DNA of 64,000 nt from Pseudoflavonifractor sp. An44 (GCF_002161675.1 NZ_NFIH01000005.1:62001-126000), one strand, 5' to 3'. Shown: positions 1-9,100, numbered from the stretch's first letter. Made by a program: numbers and translations. The notes: generated by a model from the letters alone, not told the origin.

Positions 1-170
1 TTTACGCCGGGGTGTACAAAGCGGTGATGACCAGCAGTGCCGCTACCATCGTCATTCCGGTGACCTTCGGGGCGGTTTGGTATTGGGTGCTGGGGGTCTT
101 TGCCCTGGCAGGTGTCCTCATTGGTGTGTGCGGCTCTGGCTTGGCCATCCGCCGCTTCCTGCGTGTGTAA
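1..170 (+). CDS. ftsX: FtsX, C-terminal end (5' part outside window)
   Basis: The reading frame is open from the first bases and stops at TAA 168-170. The about 55 visible residues contain one hydrophobic segment (WYWVLGVFALAGVLIGVCGS) and end in IRRFLRV, very like the usual FtsX ending. FtsX is the membrane half of the FtsEX ABC complex, which activates peptidoglycan hydrolases during division or elongation. The next gene, 10 bases on, is a coiled-coil M23 hydrolase of the kind FtsEX controls, which supports the call. ftsE would lie just upstream, outside the window. Confidence 0.8.
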   Translation, partial: YAGVYKAVMTSSAATIVIPVTFGAVWYWVLGVFALAGVLIGVCGSGLAIRRFLRV

Positions 171-180
171 AAGGAGTGTC

Positions 181-1512
181 ATGATGAAAAAAACAGGAAT
201 CCGAGTCATGGTGTTGCTTCTGGCTGTGGTCATGCTGTTGTCCGTACTTATGCCCGCCATGACCACGTTGGCTGGCGCAGCTGTGACACAGCAAGACATT
301 GACAACTACAAGAGCAGCCTCCAAGATGTCCAGGGTCAGCGGTCTGAGCTGCAAAAGAAGCTGGATGCCCTTCAGGACGACAAGGAGGCCACGCAAGAGA
401 AGCTGGCTCTGCTCCAGGAGCAAATCCTCCTCACCGAGCAGCAGATCGGCGAGAGCCAGAAGCTGCTGGACAGCTATGACCAGCAGATCGAGGACAAAAA
501 GGCCGAGATCACCGAGCTGGAGGAGCAGGAGGACCAGCAGTACGACGAGTTCTACACCCAGACCCGCTGGATGGAAGAGAACGGCGGCGCCTCCTTTATC
601 TCTATCATTTTCCAGGCCTCCAGCTTTTCGGAGTTGCTGGACTACATGATGCTGGTCACCGACATCATGAACTACAACGATAAGATCATCACCCAGCTGG
701 AGCAGACCCAGGCAGATCTGGCCCAGGCCCGGGATGATCTGCAGAGCGCCCGGGATGAGCAGGCAGCTGCCCAGAGCCAGCTGGAGACCGCCAAGGCTGA
801 TTTGAACAGCCAGAAGAAAGAGGCGGACGAGTACTATCAGCAGCTGCTGGAGGATGAGAAGAGCTACGACAGCGAGGAAGCTCAACTGGAGGCTGAACAG
901 AAGCAGATCGAGGCAGATTTGGCTGAGGCTGAGGAGAAGTATAAGAAGCAGCTGGAAGAGGCCAAGAAGCCCAAGCCCACCCCCACGCCCGCTCCTCCCA
1001 GCAATGGTGGCAACACTGGTGGCGGTAGCAGTACTGGTGGTGGAGGTAACTCCGGTGGCGGCAGCAGCAACCCCGTGGTGGACCCCTCCGGTAACTGGTA
1101 TTGGCCTTTGCCTGGCTACTATTACATCTCCTCTGTGTTCGGCGGTCGTTATCATCCCATCACTGGTGTGTGGGAGACCCACACCGGCACTGATGTTCCC
1201 GCTCCCGGCGGTACCCCCATCCAGTGTGCCAAGGACGGTGTGGTGACCACTGTGGTGCCTGAGAGTGCCGGCAGCAGTTACGGTAACTACTGCATTGTGT
1301 ACCATGGAGATGGCTATGCCACTCTGTACGCTCATATGCAGAGCACACCCAGCGTCAGTGTGGGTGAGTCTGTGTCCGCCGGTCAGGTGATTGGTTACGT
1401 GGGCACCACTGGCAGCTCCACCGGTAACCACCTGCACTTTGAGCTGCGTATCAACGGCCAGCGCGCCAGCGCCCTGGATCTCTATCCCAACCTGAGCTTC
1501 AGTGGGCTGTAA
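181..1512 (+). CDS. Coiled-coil M23 peptidase (EnvC/PcsB-like murein hydrolase)
   Basis: Secreted 443-residue cell-wall hydrolase. It has a signal peptide (about residues 1-33), a long Gln/Glu/Lys-rich coiled coil (about 34-260), a Pro/Thr then Gly/Ser linker (about 263-305) and a C-terminal LytM/M23 domain. Zinc-site residues are visible as HTGTD (H334, D338) and HLH (H417, H419), so the endopeptidase should be active rather than a degenerate activator. I chose ATG 181, which follows AAAGGAG at 170-176; an ATG at 100 in the same frame lies inside ftsX and has no ribosome site. The coiled coil of such proteins docks on the FtsX extracellular loop, and the gene directly follows ftsX. Cutting of peptide cross-links at the septum is the inferred role. 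Confidence 0.9.
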   Translation: MMKKTGIRVMVLLLAVVMLLSVLMPAMTTLAGAAVTQQDIDNYKSSLQDVQGQRSELQKKLDALQDDKEATQEKLALLQEQILLTEQQIGESQKLLDSYDQQIEDKKAEITELEEQEDQQYDEFYTQTRWMEENGGASFISIIFQASSFSELLDYMMLVTDIMNYNDKIITQLEQTQADLAQARDDLQSARDEQAAAQSQLETAKADLNSQKKEADEYYQQLLEDEKSYDSEEAQLEAEQKQIEADLAEAEEKYKKQLEEAKKPKPTPTPAPPSNGGNTGGGSSTGGGGNSGGGSSNPVVDPSGNWYWPLPGYYYISSVFGGRYHPITGVWETHTGTDVPAPGGTPIQCAKDGVVTTVVPESAGSSYGNYCIVYHGDGYATLYAHMQSTPSVSVGESVSAGQVIGYVGTTGSSTGNHLHFELRINGQRASALDLYPNLSFSGL

Positions 1513-1617
1513 AGTATGATTTCTCTGAGGGGGTGCAGACTGGTTCTGCACCCCCTGGTTCTTTTTTGAAATGTGGGTGTATGGTCCCGCATAAGCATAG
1601 GCCAAGGAGGTTATCAC

Positions 1618-2769
1618 ATGGAGGAACAACAAAAAAAGCGCCGCCGGTTTCCCGGCTGGGCGAAGATCGTCATAGCGGTGGTACTGACTCTGGTGCTGAC
1701 ACTGGGAGCCGTGGCAGGCGCCGCTGTGGTGGTGTTTGGTAAGGATGGCATCGCCCTGATGCAGGGATATCTGCTGGCCAAGTTCTCCTTTGTGGAGACG
1801 GATGCAGACCTGTCCAAGGCGGTGGACAGTGCTCTGGACGGCATGGTGGAAGGGCTGGGAGACCGTTGGTCCTACTACCTGGACCCGGAGAGCTACCAGA
1901 ACACCTTGCAGAGCCGGGCCAACAACTATGTGGGCATCGGCGTCACTGTCAGCTATGACCGGGAGGATGGCCTGTTGGTGCAGGAGGTCACCGAAGAGGG
2001 CCCCGCCCAGCAGGCTGGGGTCAAGGCTGGGGATGTCATCACCCATGTGGACGGCACCTCGGTGGCCGGGGACGCCCGCTATGAGGCCACGGATATGATT
2101 GCGGGGGAAGAGGGCACCCAGGTGGAGCTGACCCTGTTGGGAGAGGACGGGACCACCCGCACGGTGACCTGTACCCGCCAGACCCTGAAAAGCGACTCGG
2201 TGAGCAGCAAGCTGCTGGATAACGGCGTGGGTTATGTGCGCCTGGATAACTTCTACTCCGGGGCGGCCTCTTCCCTGAGCCGAGAGGTGCAGAGCCTCAT
2301 GGACCAGGGAGCCACCAGCCTGGTGCTGGATGTACGCAGCAATCCCGGTGGCTATGTGGCCGAGCTCATTGCCGCTCTGGACTACCTGCTTCCGGAAGGC
2401 CCTGTCTTTACTGAGCGCCCCCGGTGGGGCAAGGAGACGGTGTATGAGTCCGACGCCTCCTGTGTGGACCTGCCCATGGTGGTGATGGTGGATGCCAACA
2501 GCTACTCTGCCGCCGAGCTGTTCGCCGCCCAGCTGCGGGAGAGCGTCCAGGCCCCCATTGTGGGCGAGGTGACCTCCGGTAAGGGCTACGCCCAGCTCAC
2601 CTTCCCCCTGGTCAACGGGGGCGGCTTGGGCCTGTCTGTGTCCGCCTACTGTACCGGCGGCGGTCACTCCCTCATCGGGGAGGGCATCCAGCCGGATGTG
2701 GAGCTGGCTCTGGACGACAGCGGCACCGACAACCAGTTGCAAGCTGCCATTGACTTGTTGCTGAAATAA
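1618..2769 (+). CDS. ctpA: S41 carboxyl-terminal processing peptidase
   Basis: 383-residue membrane-anchored serine protease of the CtpA/CtpB family. A basic N-terminus is followed by one transmembrane anchor (about residues 13-37), a PDZ domain (about 85-170, containing QQAGVKAGDVITHVDG) and the S41 catalytic domain. The Ser/Lys dyad is visible: Ser297 in NSYSAAE and Lys322 in TSGKGYAQ. The start is ATG 1618 behind CCAAGGAGG; an upstream GTG/ATG frame lacks a site. It follows the FtsX/M23 pair, an arrangement common in Firmicutes where the protease trims cell-wall enzymes or their regulators. The actual substrate is not evident. A strong terminator follows. Confidence 0.92.
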   Translation: MEEQQKKRRRFPGWAKIVIAVVLTLVLTLGAVAGAAVVVFGKDGIALMQGYLLAKFSFVETDADLSKAVDSALDGMVEGLGDRWSYYLDPESYQNTLQSRANNYVGIGVTVSYDREDGLLVQEVTEEGPAQQAGVKAGDVITHVDGTSVAGDARYEATDMIAGEEGTQVELTLLGEDGTTRTVTCTRQTLKSDSVSSKLLDNGVGYVRLDNFYSGAASSLSREVQSLMDQGATSLVLDVRSNPGGYVAELIAALDYLLPEGPVFTERPRWGKETVYESDASCVDLPMVVMVDANSYSAAELFAAQLRESVQAPIVGEVTSGKGYAQLTFPLVNGGGLGLSVSAYCTGGGHSLIGEGIQPDVELALDDSGTDNQLQAAIDLLLK

Positions 2770-2812
2770 AAAAGGACCATCCACGGAGTTGTCCGTGGAT
2801 GGTCCTTTTTTA
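2768..2812. terminator. Bidirectional terminator between ctpA and degV
   Basis: Near-perfect hairpin with arms at about 2770-2787 and 2792-2809, a four-base loop, an A-run before it and a T-run after it. It lies between convergent genes, so it can serve both. Confidence 0.9.
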
Positions 2813-2815
2813 TGC

Positions 2816-3658
2816 TTATTCGTTGCGCAGGAAGATGATGCCCAGGGTGTTGGGGCCACAGTGGCTGGAGATGGTGCATCCGGCGGTGGCCTCGTAGATG
2901 TCCTGGAAGCCGTAGCCCACCAGGGCGGCCCGGACCGACTCCACCACCCCCTGGTCACACCGGGTATGTACCAGGAAGATGCGGTCCCGATTGATGCCCG
3001 TGGGGTCGGACACCCGTTCTTTCACGTAGTCCAGCAGCACCTTGTCCCAGTTGCCCCGGTACTTCTTGGCCACGCCCATTTTGCCGTCCGAGACCTGGAT
3101 GCAGGGCTTGAGCTTGAGCAAGTTGGCGCCCAGCGCCGCCACGGCGGAGCAGCGGCCACCCTTGGCCAGGTAGTCCAGCTTGTCCACCACGAAGGTGGTG
3201 TCCACCCGAGCGGTGAGGCGCTCCAGATAGGGCAGAATGTCCTCCACCTTTTCTCCCCGGGCGGCGGCCAGAGCGGCCTCCAGTACCACAAAGCCGTGGC
3301 CACAGGAGAGGTTGCGGGAGTCCACCACAAACACGTTGTCAAACTCCCCAGCGGCCAGAACCGCATTCTGGTGGCAGGAGGAGAAGTCCTGGCTGATGTT
3401 GATGTGGATGACCGCGTCATACTGGGCGGACAGAGGGGCGAAGATCTCGGTGTAATCGGCGATGTTGATGGCGGCTGTGGTGGGCAGGTTGCCTCCGGCG
3501 GCCACGTGGTCGAAAATCTGCTCGGGGACGATGTCCACGCCGTCCCGATGCACCACCCCGTCCAGATTCACATAGAGGGGCACGATGGTGATCTGGTATT
3601 TCTCCAACAGGGCCTGAGGCAGATCGCAGGTGCTGTCAGCGGTGATTTTGATAGACAT
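2816..3658 (-). CDS. DegV family fatty-acid-binding protein
   Basis: 280 residues, the normal length of the DegV/FakB family. The N-terminus MSIKITADSTCDLP and the LPTTAAIN segment are typical. DegV proteins bind a fatty acid in a deep pocket; FakB members present it to the kinase FakA for phosphorylation and entry into phospholipid synthesis. No fakA is visible here, so membership of the FakAB system is inferred from the family only. The start is set by GGAGG about nine bases before ATG 3658; the open frame runs further upstream but without a ribosome site. It is transcribed alone, convergent with ctpA. Confidence 0.88.
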   Translation of the reverse strand: MSIKITADSTCDLPQALLEKYQITIVPLYVNLDGVVHRDGVDIVPEQIFDHVAAGGNLPTTAAINIADYTEIFAPLSAQYDAVIHINISQDFSSCHQNAVLAAGEFDNVFVVDSRNLSCGHGFVVLEAALAAARGEKVEDILPYLERLTARVDTTFVVDKLDYLAKGGRCSAVAALGANLLKLKPCIQVSDGKMGVAKKYRGNWDKVLLDYVKERVSDPTGINRDRIFLVHTRCDQGVVESVRAALVGYGFQDIYEATAGCTISSHCGPNTLGIIFLRNE

Positions 3659-3760
3659 AGAGAGTCCTCCATCGTCATAAGTATGGTTCTTGGAATACCC
3701 CTGTATTCTATCATCAATCCGGGGTGAAATCAATGGTGCAGTTCCGGGTTTTGGAAGTAG

Positions 3761-4486
3761 GTGGCGGATGTGGCAGCGGTGGGTCGGCTGATCTGGAGGG
3801 AAGAGAAGGGGCGGGGGAGTAGTGACCTGCACTATTATGGGACGCTGCCTGTGCTGACCGTGACGGTGTGCGCCCCACCTTCCATAGGGATGTGGCGGAA
3901 GAGGCGGCGGATGCGGCGGGCAGTGCGTGCCCTGTACCAGACGGGGGTGCGCCAGGTGATCTGGCCTCAGAACTGTCCCTGGAGCCTCCAGGAGGCGGGC
4001 TTTTCCGGAATTGAGGTGGAGGCCCTGTACCAGGCCCAAGCGGACCAGTTGGCCCTGGGGGCTCTGGCTGAGCTGGGCATTCCCCCAGGAGAGGGGCGGG
4101 TGGCCCTGGTGGCCCAGCGCCTCACCATCCCCTTGCAGCGCACCGCGCAGCGGCTGTGCCCACAGGTCAAGGGGCTGCTCATCCAGGTGCCAGGGGAAGG
4201 GGAGAACTACGCCCGGTGGCTCCACGGCCAGTACGGCCTCCCGGTGGCCCCAGCTGCGGCGGGGGCGGAGGTGACAGTGGCCTTTTCCCCCGGCGGTCCC
4301 CGGTGGGGGCGGTGCCTGGAGGTGTACGGGGATTGCCGCCTGGACTGCCTGCGTCTCACCGCCCCGGGGCTCAACCTGCCGGAGGACATCCAGGAGCCGC
4401 TGCTGGCGGTGCTGTGGGAGCGTGGGGAAATCCGGGGGGAGGATTTGGCGGTTACGAGCCTTGACACCCCAGAGGGGCCGTGGTAA
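3761..4486 (+). CDS. Hypothetical protein
   Basis: An open frame of up to 241 residues with codon use like its neighbours, no membrane segment and no motif I recognise. A basic patch (WRKRRRMRRAVRAL) is followed by alternating helices and strands, suggesting a small soluble alpha/beta protein. The start is unclear: GTG 3761 is the first possible start after a stop at 3758-3760, GTG codons follow at 3770 and 3779, and none has a strong ribosome site. It is divergent from degV. Its TAA stop (4484-4486) forms the first three bases of the -10 box of the promoter for the cysteine leader, so transcription units are packed without spacing. Probably real, function unknown. Confidence 0.6.
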   Translation: MADVAAVGRLIWREEKGRGSSDLHYYGTLPVLTVTVCAPPSIGMWRKRRRMRRAVRALYQTGVRQVIWPQNCPWSLQEAGFSGIEVEALYQAQADQLALGALAELGIPPGEGRVALVAQRLTIPLQRTAQRLCPQVKGLLIQVPGEGENYARWLHGQYGLPVAPAAAGAEVTVAFSPGGPRWGRCLEVYGDCRLDCLRLTAPGLNLPEDIQEPLLAVLWERGEIRGEDLAVTSLDTPEGPW

Positions 4487-4489
4487 TAT
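4461..4489 (+). promoter_or_regulatory. Consensus sigma-A promoter for the cysE-cysS leader
   Basis: TTGACA at 4461-4466 and TAATAT at 4484-4489, separated by 17 bases. It overlaps the 3' end of the preceding gene and precedes the T-box leader by a few bases. Confidence 0.85.
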
Positions 4490-4499
4490 ACTGAGGTAA

Positions 4500-4727
4500 G
4501 TAAATATCGCTGGGAACGCATTTGAGTAGCGTGTGTGAAATCCGTCAGAGAGGTCCTGTCAGCGGCTGAAAGCAGGGCTCGGGGGAAGCGTGCGTGAAGT
4601 GCAAGCGGGAGCGAGGGGGATGCAGATGCCCTCCGGCTGGGCCACGTCACGGCCTTTGAGTGACAAACGAGAGTGGAACCGCGAGACCATCGCCTCTCAT
4701 ACCCTGGTGGTATGAGAGGCGTTTTTG
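4500..4727 (+). promoter_or_regulatory. T-box leader, cysteine-specific
   Basis: Tandem landmarks of a T-box riboswitch are present. A Stem I contains GAGTA near 4525 and the distal-loop motif CAGAGAGG near 4543. A specifier-loop segment GTGAAGTGC holds the Cys codon TGC at 4600-4602. The T-box sequence AGAGTGGAACCGCGAG lies at about 4670-4685, and an intrinsic terminator follows. Uncharged tRNA-Cys would pair with the TGC and with the T-box bulge and favour the antiterminator. The downstream genes cysE and cysS fit a cysteine signal exactly. Specificity is read from the sequence; the boundaries of Stem I are approximate. Confidence 0.9.
4691..4727 (+). terminator. T-box regulated terminator
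   Basis: A perfect 13-bp hairpin (arms 4691-4703 and 4709-4721) followed by five T. It is the off-state of the cysteine T-box, and the antiterminator would use the T-box bases just upstream. Confidence 0.9.
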
Positions 4728-4760
4728 CTGTATGGCAACGGCATGAGAGGAGGAATCGTC

Positions 4761-5405
4761 TTGACCCGATTGGGAGAAACGTTACGTGCGTACCAAGCCA
4801 GAGACCCGGCGGCCCGCAGCCGCCTGGAGATTTTTTTGCTGTACCCCGGTGTCCATGCGGTGCTCTATCACCGCCTGGCCCATTTCCTCTATGTGCACCA
4901 CCTGAAATTCCTGGCCCGGTTGGTGTCCCAGTGGAGCCGGTTCTGGACGGGCATTGAGATCCACCCCGGGGCCAAGCTGGGCCGCCGCCTGGTCATCGAC
5001 CACGGCATGGGCATCGTCATCGGCGAGACCGCCGAGGTGGGAGACGACTGCCTGATCTACCACGGGGTCACTCTGGGCGGTACCGGCAAGGACTGCGGCA
5101 AACGCCACCCCACCATTGGCAACAATGTGATGATCTCCTGCGGGGCCAAGGTGTTGGGCCCCTTCCGCGTGGGAGACGGCTCCCGCATTGCCGCCAATGC
5201 AGTGGTCCTCACCGAGATTCCCGACCACGCCACCGCCGTGGGTGTCCCTGCCCAGGTGGTGCGGGTCCGCGGGGAAAAGGTCAACTATACCGATACGGTG
5301 GACCAGACCAGCGTGAAAAACCCCACTTTGGAAAAGTTGGGAACCCTGGCGGCTCGGGTTGAGCTGCTGGAAAAACAGGTAAACCAGATGAAAAAGGAGA
5401 AGTAA
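4761..5405 (+). CDS. cysE: Serine O-acetyltransferase
   Basis: 214-residue enzyme that acetylates L-serine with acetyl-CoA to O-acetylserine, the first step of cysteine synthesis. The N-terminal helical part is followed by the left-handed beta-helix hexapeptide repeats containing HGMGIVIGETAEVGDD and HGVTLGGTGK, which are diagnostic of CysE. I place the start at TTG 4761, seven bases after GAGGAGG; ATG 4743 lies upstream of that site and immediately after the terminator, so it cannot use it. A short coiled C-terminal helix (EKLGTLAARVELLEKQ) is present. It is in one unit with cysS, four bases apart, under the cysteine T-box. Confidence 0.93.
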   Translation: MTRLGETLRAYQARDPAARSRLEIFLLYPGVHAVLYHRLAHFLYVHHLKFLARLVSQWSRFWTGIEIHPGAKLGRRLVIDHGMGIVIGETAEVGDDCLIYHGVTLGGTGKDCGKRHPTIGNNVMISCGAKVLGPFRVGDGSRIAANAVVLTEIPDHATAVGVPAQVVRVRGEKVNYTDTVDQTSVKNPTLEKLGTLAARVELLEKQVNQMKKEK

Positions 5406-5408
5406 ACC

Positions 5409-6857
5409 ATGTATCTATACAATTCCGCCACCCGTAAGAAGGACGAATTTCAGACCCATACCCCTGGCCGTGTGGAGATGTATACCTGCGGCCCCACCGT
5501 GTACCACTTTGCCCACATCGGCAACCTGCGCTCCTACATCATGGAGGACGTGCTGGAGAAGTACCTGCGCTGGGAGGGGTACGACGTGAACCGGGTGATG
5601 AACATCACCGACGTGGGACACCTGGCCTCCGATGCGGACACCGGCGAGGACAAGATGCTCAAGGGCGCCAAGCGGGAGCACAAGACCGTCATGGAGATCG
5701 CCCAGTTCTACACCGACGCCTTCTTTGACGACTGCCGCAAGCTGAACATCAAGACCCCCGATGTGGTGCAGCCCGCCACCGGCCTCATTGACGAGTTCAT
5801 CCACATGGTGGAGACCCTCATGGAGAAGGGGTACGCCTACTTTGCCGGCGGCAACGTATACTTCGACACCTCCAAGCTGGACCACTACTATGTGTTCAAC
5901 GACCACGACGAGGAGGACCTGGCCGTGGGCGTCCGCGAGGGCGTGGAAGAGGACGTGAACAAGCGCAACAAAAACGACTTTGTGCTCTGGTTTACCAAGT
6001 CCAAGTTTGAGGATCAGGCCCTGAAGTGGGACTCCCCCTGGGGCGTGGGCTATCCCGGCTGGCACATTGAGTGCTCTGGCATCTCCGCCAAGTTCAACGG
6101 CGAGTACCTGGACCTGCACTGCGGCGGCGTGGACAACGCCTTCCCCCACCACACCAATGAGATTGCCCAGTCCGAGGCCTACTTCGGCCACCCCTGGTGC
6201 AAGCAGTGGTTCCACGTGGCCCACCTGAACACCAACTCCGGCAAGATGTCCAAGAGCAAGGGCGAGTTCCTTACCGTCTCCCTGCTGGAGGAGAAGGGCT
6301 ATGACCCCCTGGCCTACCGCTTCTTCTGCCTCCAGAGCCACTACCGCAAGGGCCTGGTGTTCACCTGGGAGAACCTGGACAACGCCGCCACCGCCTATCA
6401 GAAGCTGGTGAAGAAGATTGCCGCCCTCAAGCCCGAGGACGGCGAGGTGGACCAGGCTGTGGTGGAGGAGTACCGCACCAAGTTTAAGACTCAGGTGGGC
6501 AACGACCTGAACACCTCCATGGCCGTCACCTGCCTCTACGATGCCTTGAAGGCCAAGACCAATGACGCCACCCGTCTGGCTATTTTGAATGACTTTGACC
6601 AGGTGCTCTCCCTCTCCCTGCTGGACAAGGCCGCTGAGCTGCGCAAGAGCCAGCAGGCCCAGGCCCAGAAGGCCGCCTCTGGGGAGTTTACCATCCACGG
6701 CGAGGGAGACCCCGCCATTGACGCGCTGGTGAAGGCCCGTGCCGAGGCCAAGAAGGCCAAGAACTTTGCCGAGGCCGACCGCATCCGGGACGAGCTGAAG
6801 GCCCAGGGCATTGAGGTCACCGACATGCCCAACGGGGCCAGCTGGAGACGAATTTGA
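5409..6857 (+). CDS. cysS: Cysteinyl-tRNA synthetase
   Basis: 482-residue class I synthetase charging tRNA-Cys. Signature motifs are HIGN near residue 36, the zinc-site segment GWHIECSG, and KMSKSKG near residue 281. The C-terminal helical DALR-type region is followed by AEADRIRDELKAQGIEVTD, the usual CysS ending. The ATG is preceded by AAAAGGAG within the end of cysE. Pairing with cysE under one T-box means uncharged tRNA-Cys raises both synthesis and charging of cysteine. Confidence 0.97.
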   Translation: MYLYNSATRKKDEFQTHTPGRVEMYTCGPTVYHFAHIGNLRSYIMEDVLEKYLRWEGYDVNRVMNITDVGHLASDADTGEDKMLKGAKREHKTVMEIAQFYTDAFFDDCRKLNIKTPDVVQPATGLIDEFIHMVETLMEKGYAYFAGGNVYFDTSKLDHYYVFNDHDEEDLAVGVREGVEEDVNKRNKNDFVLWFTKSKFEDQALKWDSPWGVGYPGWHIECSGISAKFNGEYLDLHCGGVDNAFPHHTNEIAQSEAYFGHPWCKQWFHVAHLNTNSGKMSKSKGEFLTVSLLEEKGYDPLAYRFFCLQSHYRKGLVFTWENLDNAATAYQKLVKKIAALKPEDGEVDQAVVEEYRTKFKTQVGNDLNTSMAVTCLYDALKAKTNDATRLAILNDFDQVLSLSLLDKAAELRKSQQAQAQKAASGEFTIHGEGDPAIDALVKARAEAKKAKNFAEADRIRDELKAQGIEVTDMPNGASWRRI

Positions 6858-6877
6858 AGCAAGAGGAGGGGCGGGGC

Positions 6878-9097
6878 GTGAGCCAGACCCAACAAGAATC
6901 TCACAACCACCTGGAGGGCACCGTCACCGCCATCCTCTTCCGCAACGAGGAGAACGGCTACACGGTGCTGCGCCTGGACACCCCAAACCGGGGTGAGGTG
7001 ACGGTGGTGGGCTGTATGCCCGGCGTGGCTCCGGGGGAGACCCTGGAGCTGGAAGGCAGCTGGGGCCGCCATGCCAGCTACGGGGAACAGTTCAAGGCTG
7101 AGGCCATCTATCGGCGCATGCCGGTGGGGGAGAAGGCCATCTATGAATACCTGGCTTCCGGGGCGGTGAAGGGCATCCGCATGGGGCTGGCCCGTCAGAT
7201 TGTGGATAAGTTCGGGGCCCAGGCCCTGGAGATCATTGAGAATGCCCCGGAGGAGTTGGCCCAAATCCGAGGGGTGAGCCTCAAGCGGGCCCGCACCATC
7301 AGCGAGGGCTTCCGGGCCCAGATGGGCATGCGGAATCTGGCGGAGTTTCTCACCCAGCACCAGCTGCCCCTGGCCGCCGCCATGCCCCTCTACCAGCGGT
7401 TCGGGGACCTGGCGGTGGAGATGGTGCAGAATAACCCTTACCTTCTGGCCGACCGTGGCTTGGATATCCCTTTCTCCAAGGTGGACCAGCTGGCCATTGA
7501 GCTGGGCGTGGCGGGGGACGACCCCCAGCGGGTGGAGACCGCCCTCCTCTTTGAGCTGGAGCACAACGCCGACAACGGCCACGTGTTCCTCCCCCAGGAC
7601 AAGCTGCTGGCTGCCACAGGGGCCCTCATCGGCGTGGAGGGGGAGTGCCTGGACACCGGGCTGGAAGCCCTCATCCAGCGGGGCGAGGTGGTGCGGGAGG
7701 GCATCGCCGGGGTCACCGCCTGCTACCTGGCGGGGCTGTACGGGGCGGAGTGCTATGTGGCCATGCGCCTGAGCGAGATGTGTACCATGGAACTCACCCC
7801 GCCTCACAACCTGGACCAGCTGCTGGAGGACATTCAGCGCCGCCAGGGCATCACCTACGCCCAGCAGCAGCGGGACGCCGTAGAGCTGGCGGCAAGCCGC
7901 CAGGTGATGCTCCTCACCGGCGGTCCGGGTACTGGCAAGACCACTTCTCTGCGGGGGGTGCTGGCCCTCTTTGATCACCTGGGCCTGGAGACTGCCCTGG
8001 CCGCTCCGACGGGACGAGCCGCCAAGCGCATGAGCGAGACCTGCGGCCAGGAGGCCTACACCATCCACCGGCTATTGGAGACCAAGATGGACCCCTACAC
8101 CGGACAGCTGGCCTTTACCAAGAACCAGGACGACCCCCTGGGGGTGGACGCCGTCATTGTGGACGAGACTTCCATGGTGGACATGTCCCTGATGTCCGCC
8201 CTGCTGGCCGCCATGCGGGGGGACTGCCGCCTGGTGCTGGTGGGCGACCCGGACCAGCTGCCCTCCGTGGGGCCGGGCAACGTGCTGGACCACCTGCTGC
8301 GCAGCCATGTGGTGCCGGGGGTGGCCCTTACCGAGATTTTCCGCCAGGCTCAGGAGAGCGCCATTGTCATGAACGCCCACGGGGTCAACCAGGGGATCAT
8401 GCCAGACCTGACCAACCACAGCAAGGACTTCTTCTGCATGAAGCGGGGGGACGCGGTACGCACGGTGGACACCATTGTGGAGCTGTGCCAGCGGCGGCTG
8501 CCCCAGAACATGGGCATTCCCCCCAGCCAGATTCAGGTGCTGTCCCCCACGAGACGACGGGAGGCGGGTACGGCCGCCCTCAACCGTGCCCTCCAACAGG
8601 CCCTCAACCCCGCCCAGGAAGGGAAGGGGGAGCGGGCCTTCGGTCCCTATATTTTCCGAGAGGGGGACCGGGTGATGCAGGTGAAGAACAACTACGACCT
8701 GTTCTGGGAGAACCCGGAGACAGGGGAGAAGGACCTGGGAGTATTCAACGGGGACATCGGGGAGATCTTGCAGGTGGACGCCGGGGGCGTCACCGTCTCC
8801 TTTGATGGCCGCCTGGTGGCCTATCCCCCAGAGCTGCTGGGCGAGTTGGAGCCCGCCTATGCGGTGACGGTACATAAGTCCCAGGGCAGTGAGTACCGGG
8901 CAGTGATTCTGGCCCTCCAGGACGTGCCGTCCACGTTGCTGGCTCGTGGCGTGCTGTACACCGCCATCACCCGGGCCAAGGAGCTGTTCATTCTGGTGGG
9001 CAGCCCGGAGCTCTTGGAGAAGATGGTAAAAAACGACCGCCAGACCCGGCGGTATTCCGCTCTGCGTACCCGCCTCATTCAGGGAACACAAGAATAA
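6878..9097 (+). CDS. recD2: RecD2-type ATP-dependent DNA helicase
   Basis: About 739 residues, normal for RecD2 (RecD-like helicases in bacteria lacking RecBC). The N-terminal OB-like region (LEGTVTAILFRNEENGYTVL) is followed by helix-hairpin-helix repeats and a superfamily 1B motor. Motor motifs include LTGGPGTGKT (about 346-355), VDETSMVD, GDPDQLPSVGPG, EIFRQA, VHKSQGSEY and LYTAITRA. RecD2 proteins are 5'-3' helicases in DNA repair. The preferred start is GTG 6878 after AGAGGAGG; TTG 6854 overlapping the cysS stop is possible but unsupported. It may be read through from cysS, and a terminator closes the unit. Confidence 0.93.
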   Translation: MSQTQQESHNHLEGTVTAILFRNEENGYTVLRLDTPNRGEVTVVGCMPGVAPGETLELEGSWGRHASYGEQFKAEAIYRRMPVGEKAIYEYLASGAVKGIRMGLARQIVDKFGAQALEIIENAPEELAQIRGVSLKRARTISEGFRAQMGMRNLAEFLTQHQLPLAAAMPLYQRFGDLAVEMVQNNPYLLADRGLDIPFSKVDQLAIELGVAGDDPQRVETALLFELEHNADNGHVFLPQDKLLAATGALIGVEGECLDTGLEALIQRGEVVREGIAGVTACYLAGLYGAECYVAMRLSEMCTMELTPPHNLDQLLEDIQRRQGITYAQQQRDAVELAASRQVMLLTGGPGTGKTTSLRGVLALFDHLGLETALAAPTGRAAKRMSETCGQEAYTIHRLLETKMDPYTGQLAFTKNQDDPLGVDAVIVDETSMVDMSLMSALLAAMRGDCRLVLVGDPDQLPSVGPGNVLDHLLRSHVVPGVALTEIFRQAQESAIVMNAHGVNQGIMPDLTNHSKDFFCMKRGDAVRTVDTIVELCQRRLPQNMGIPPSQIQVLSPTRRREAGTAALNRALQQALNPAQEGKGERAFGPYIFREGDRVMQVKNNYDLFWENPETGEKDLGVFNGDIGEILQVDAGGVTVSFDGRLVAYPPELLGELEPAYAVTVHKSQGSEYRAVILALQDVPSTLLARGVLYTAITRAKELFILVGSPELLEKMVKNDRQTRRYSALRTRLIQGTQE

Positions 9098-9100
9098 CAC

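Noticed and set aside
118-2958. 946-residue minus-strand frame opposite the M23 and S41 genes
   Set aside because: Runs through a terminator and two clear plus-strand genes; composition is of an antisense frame.
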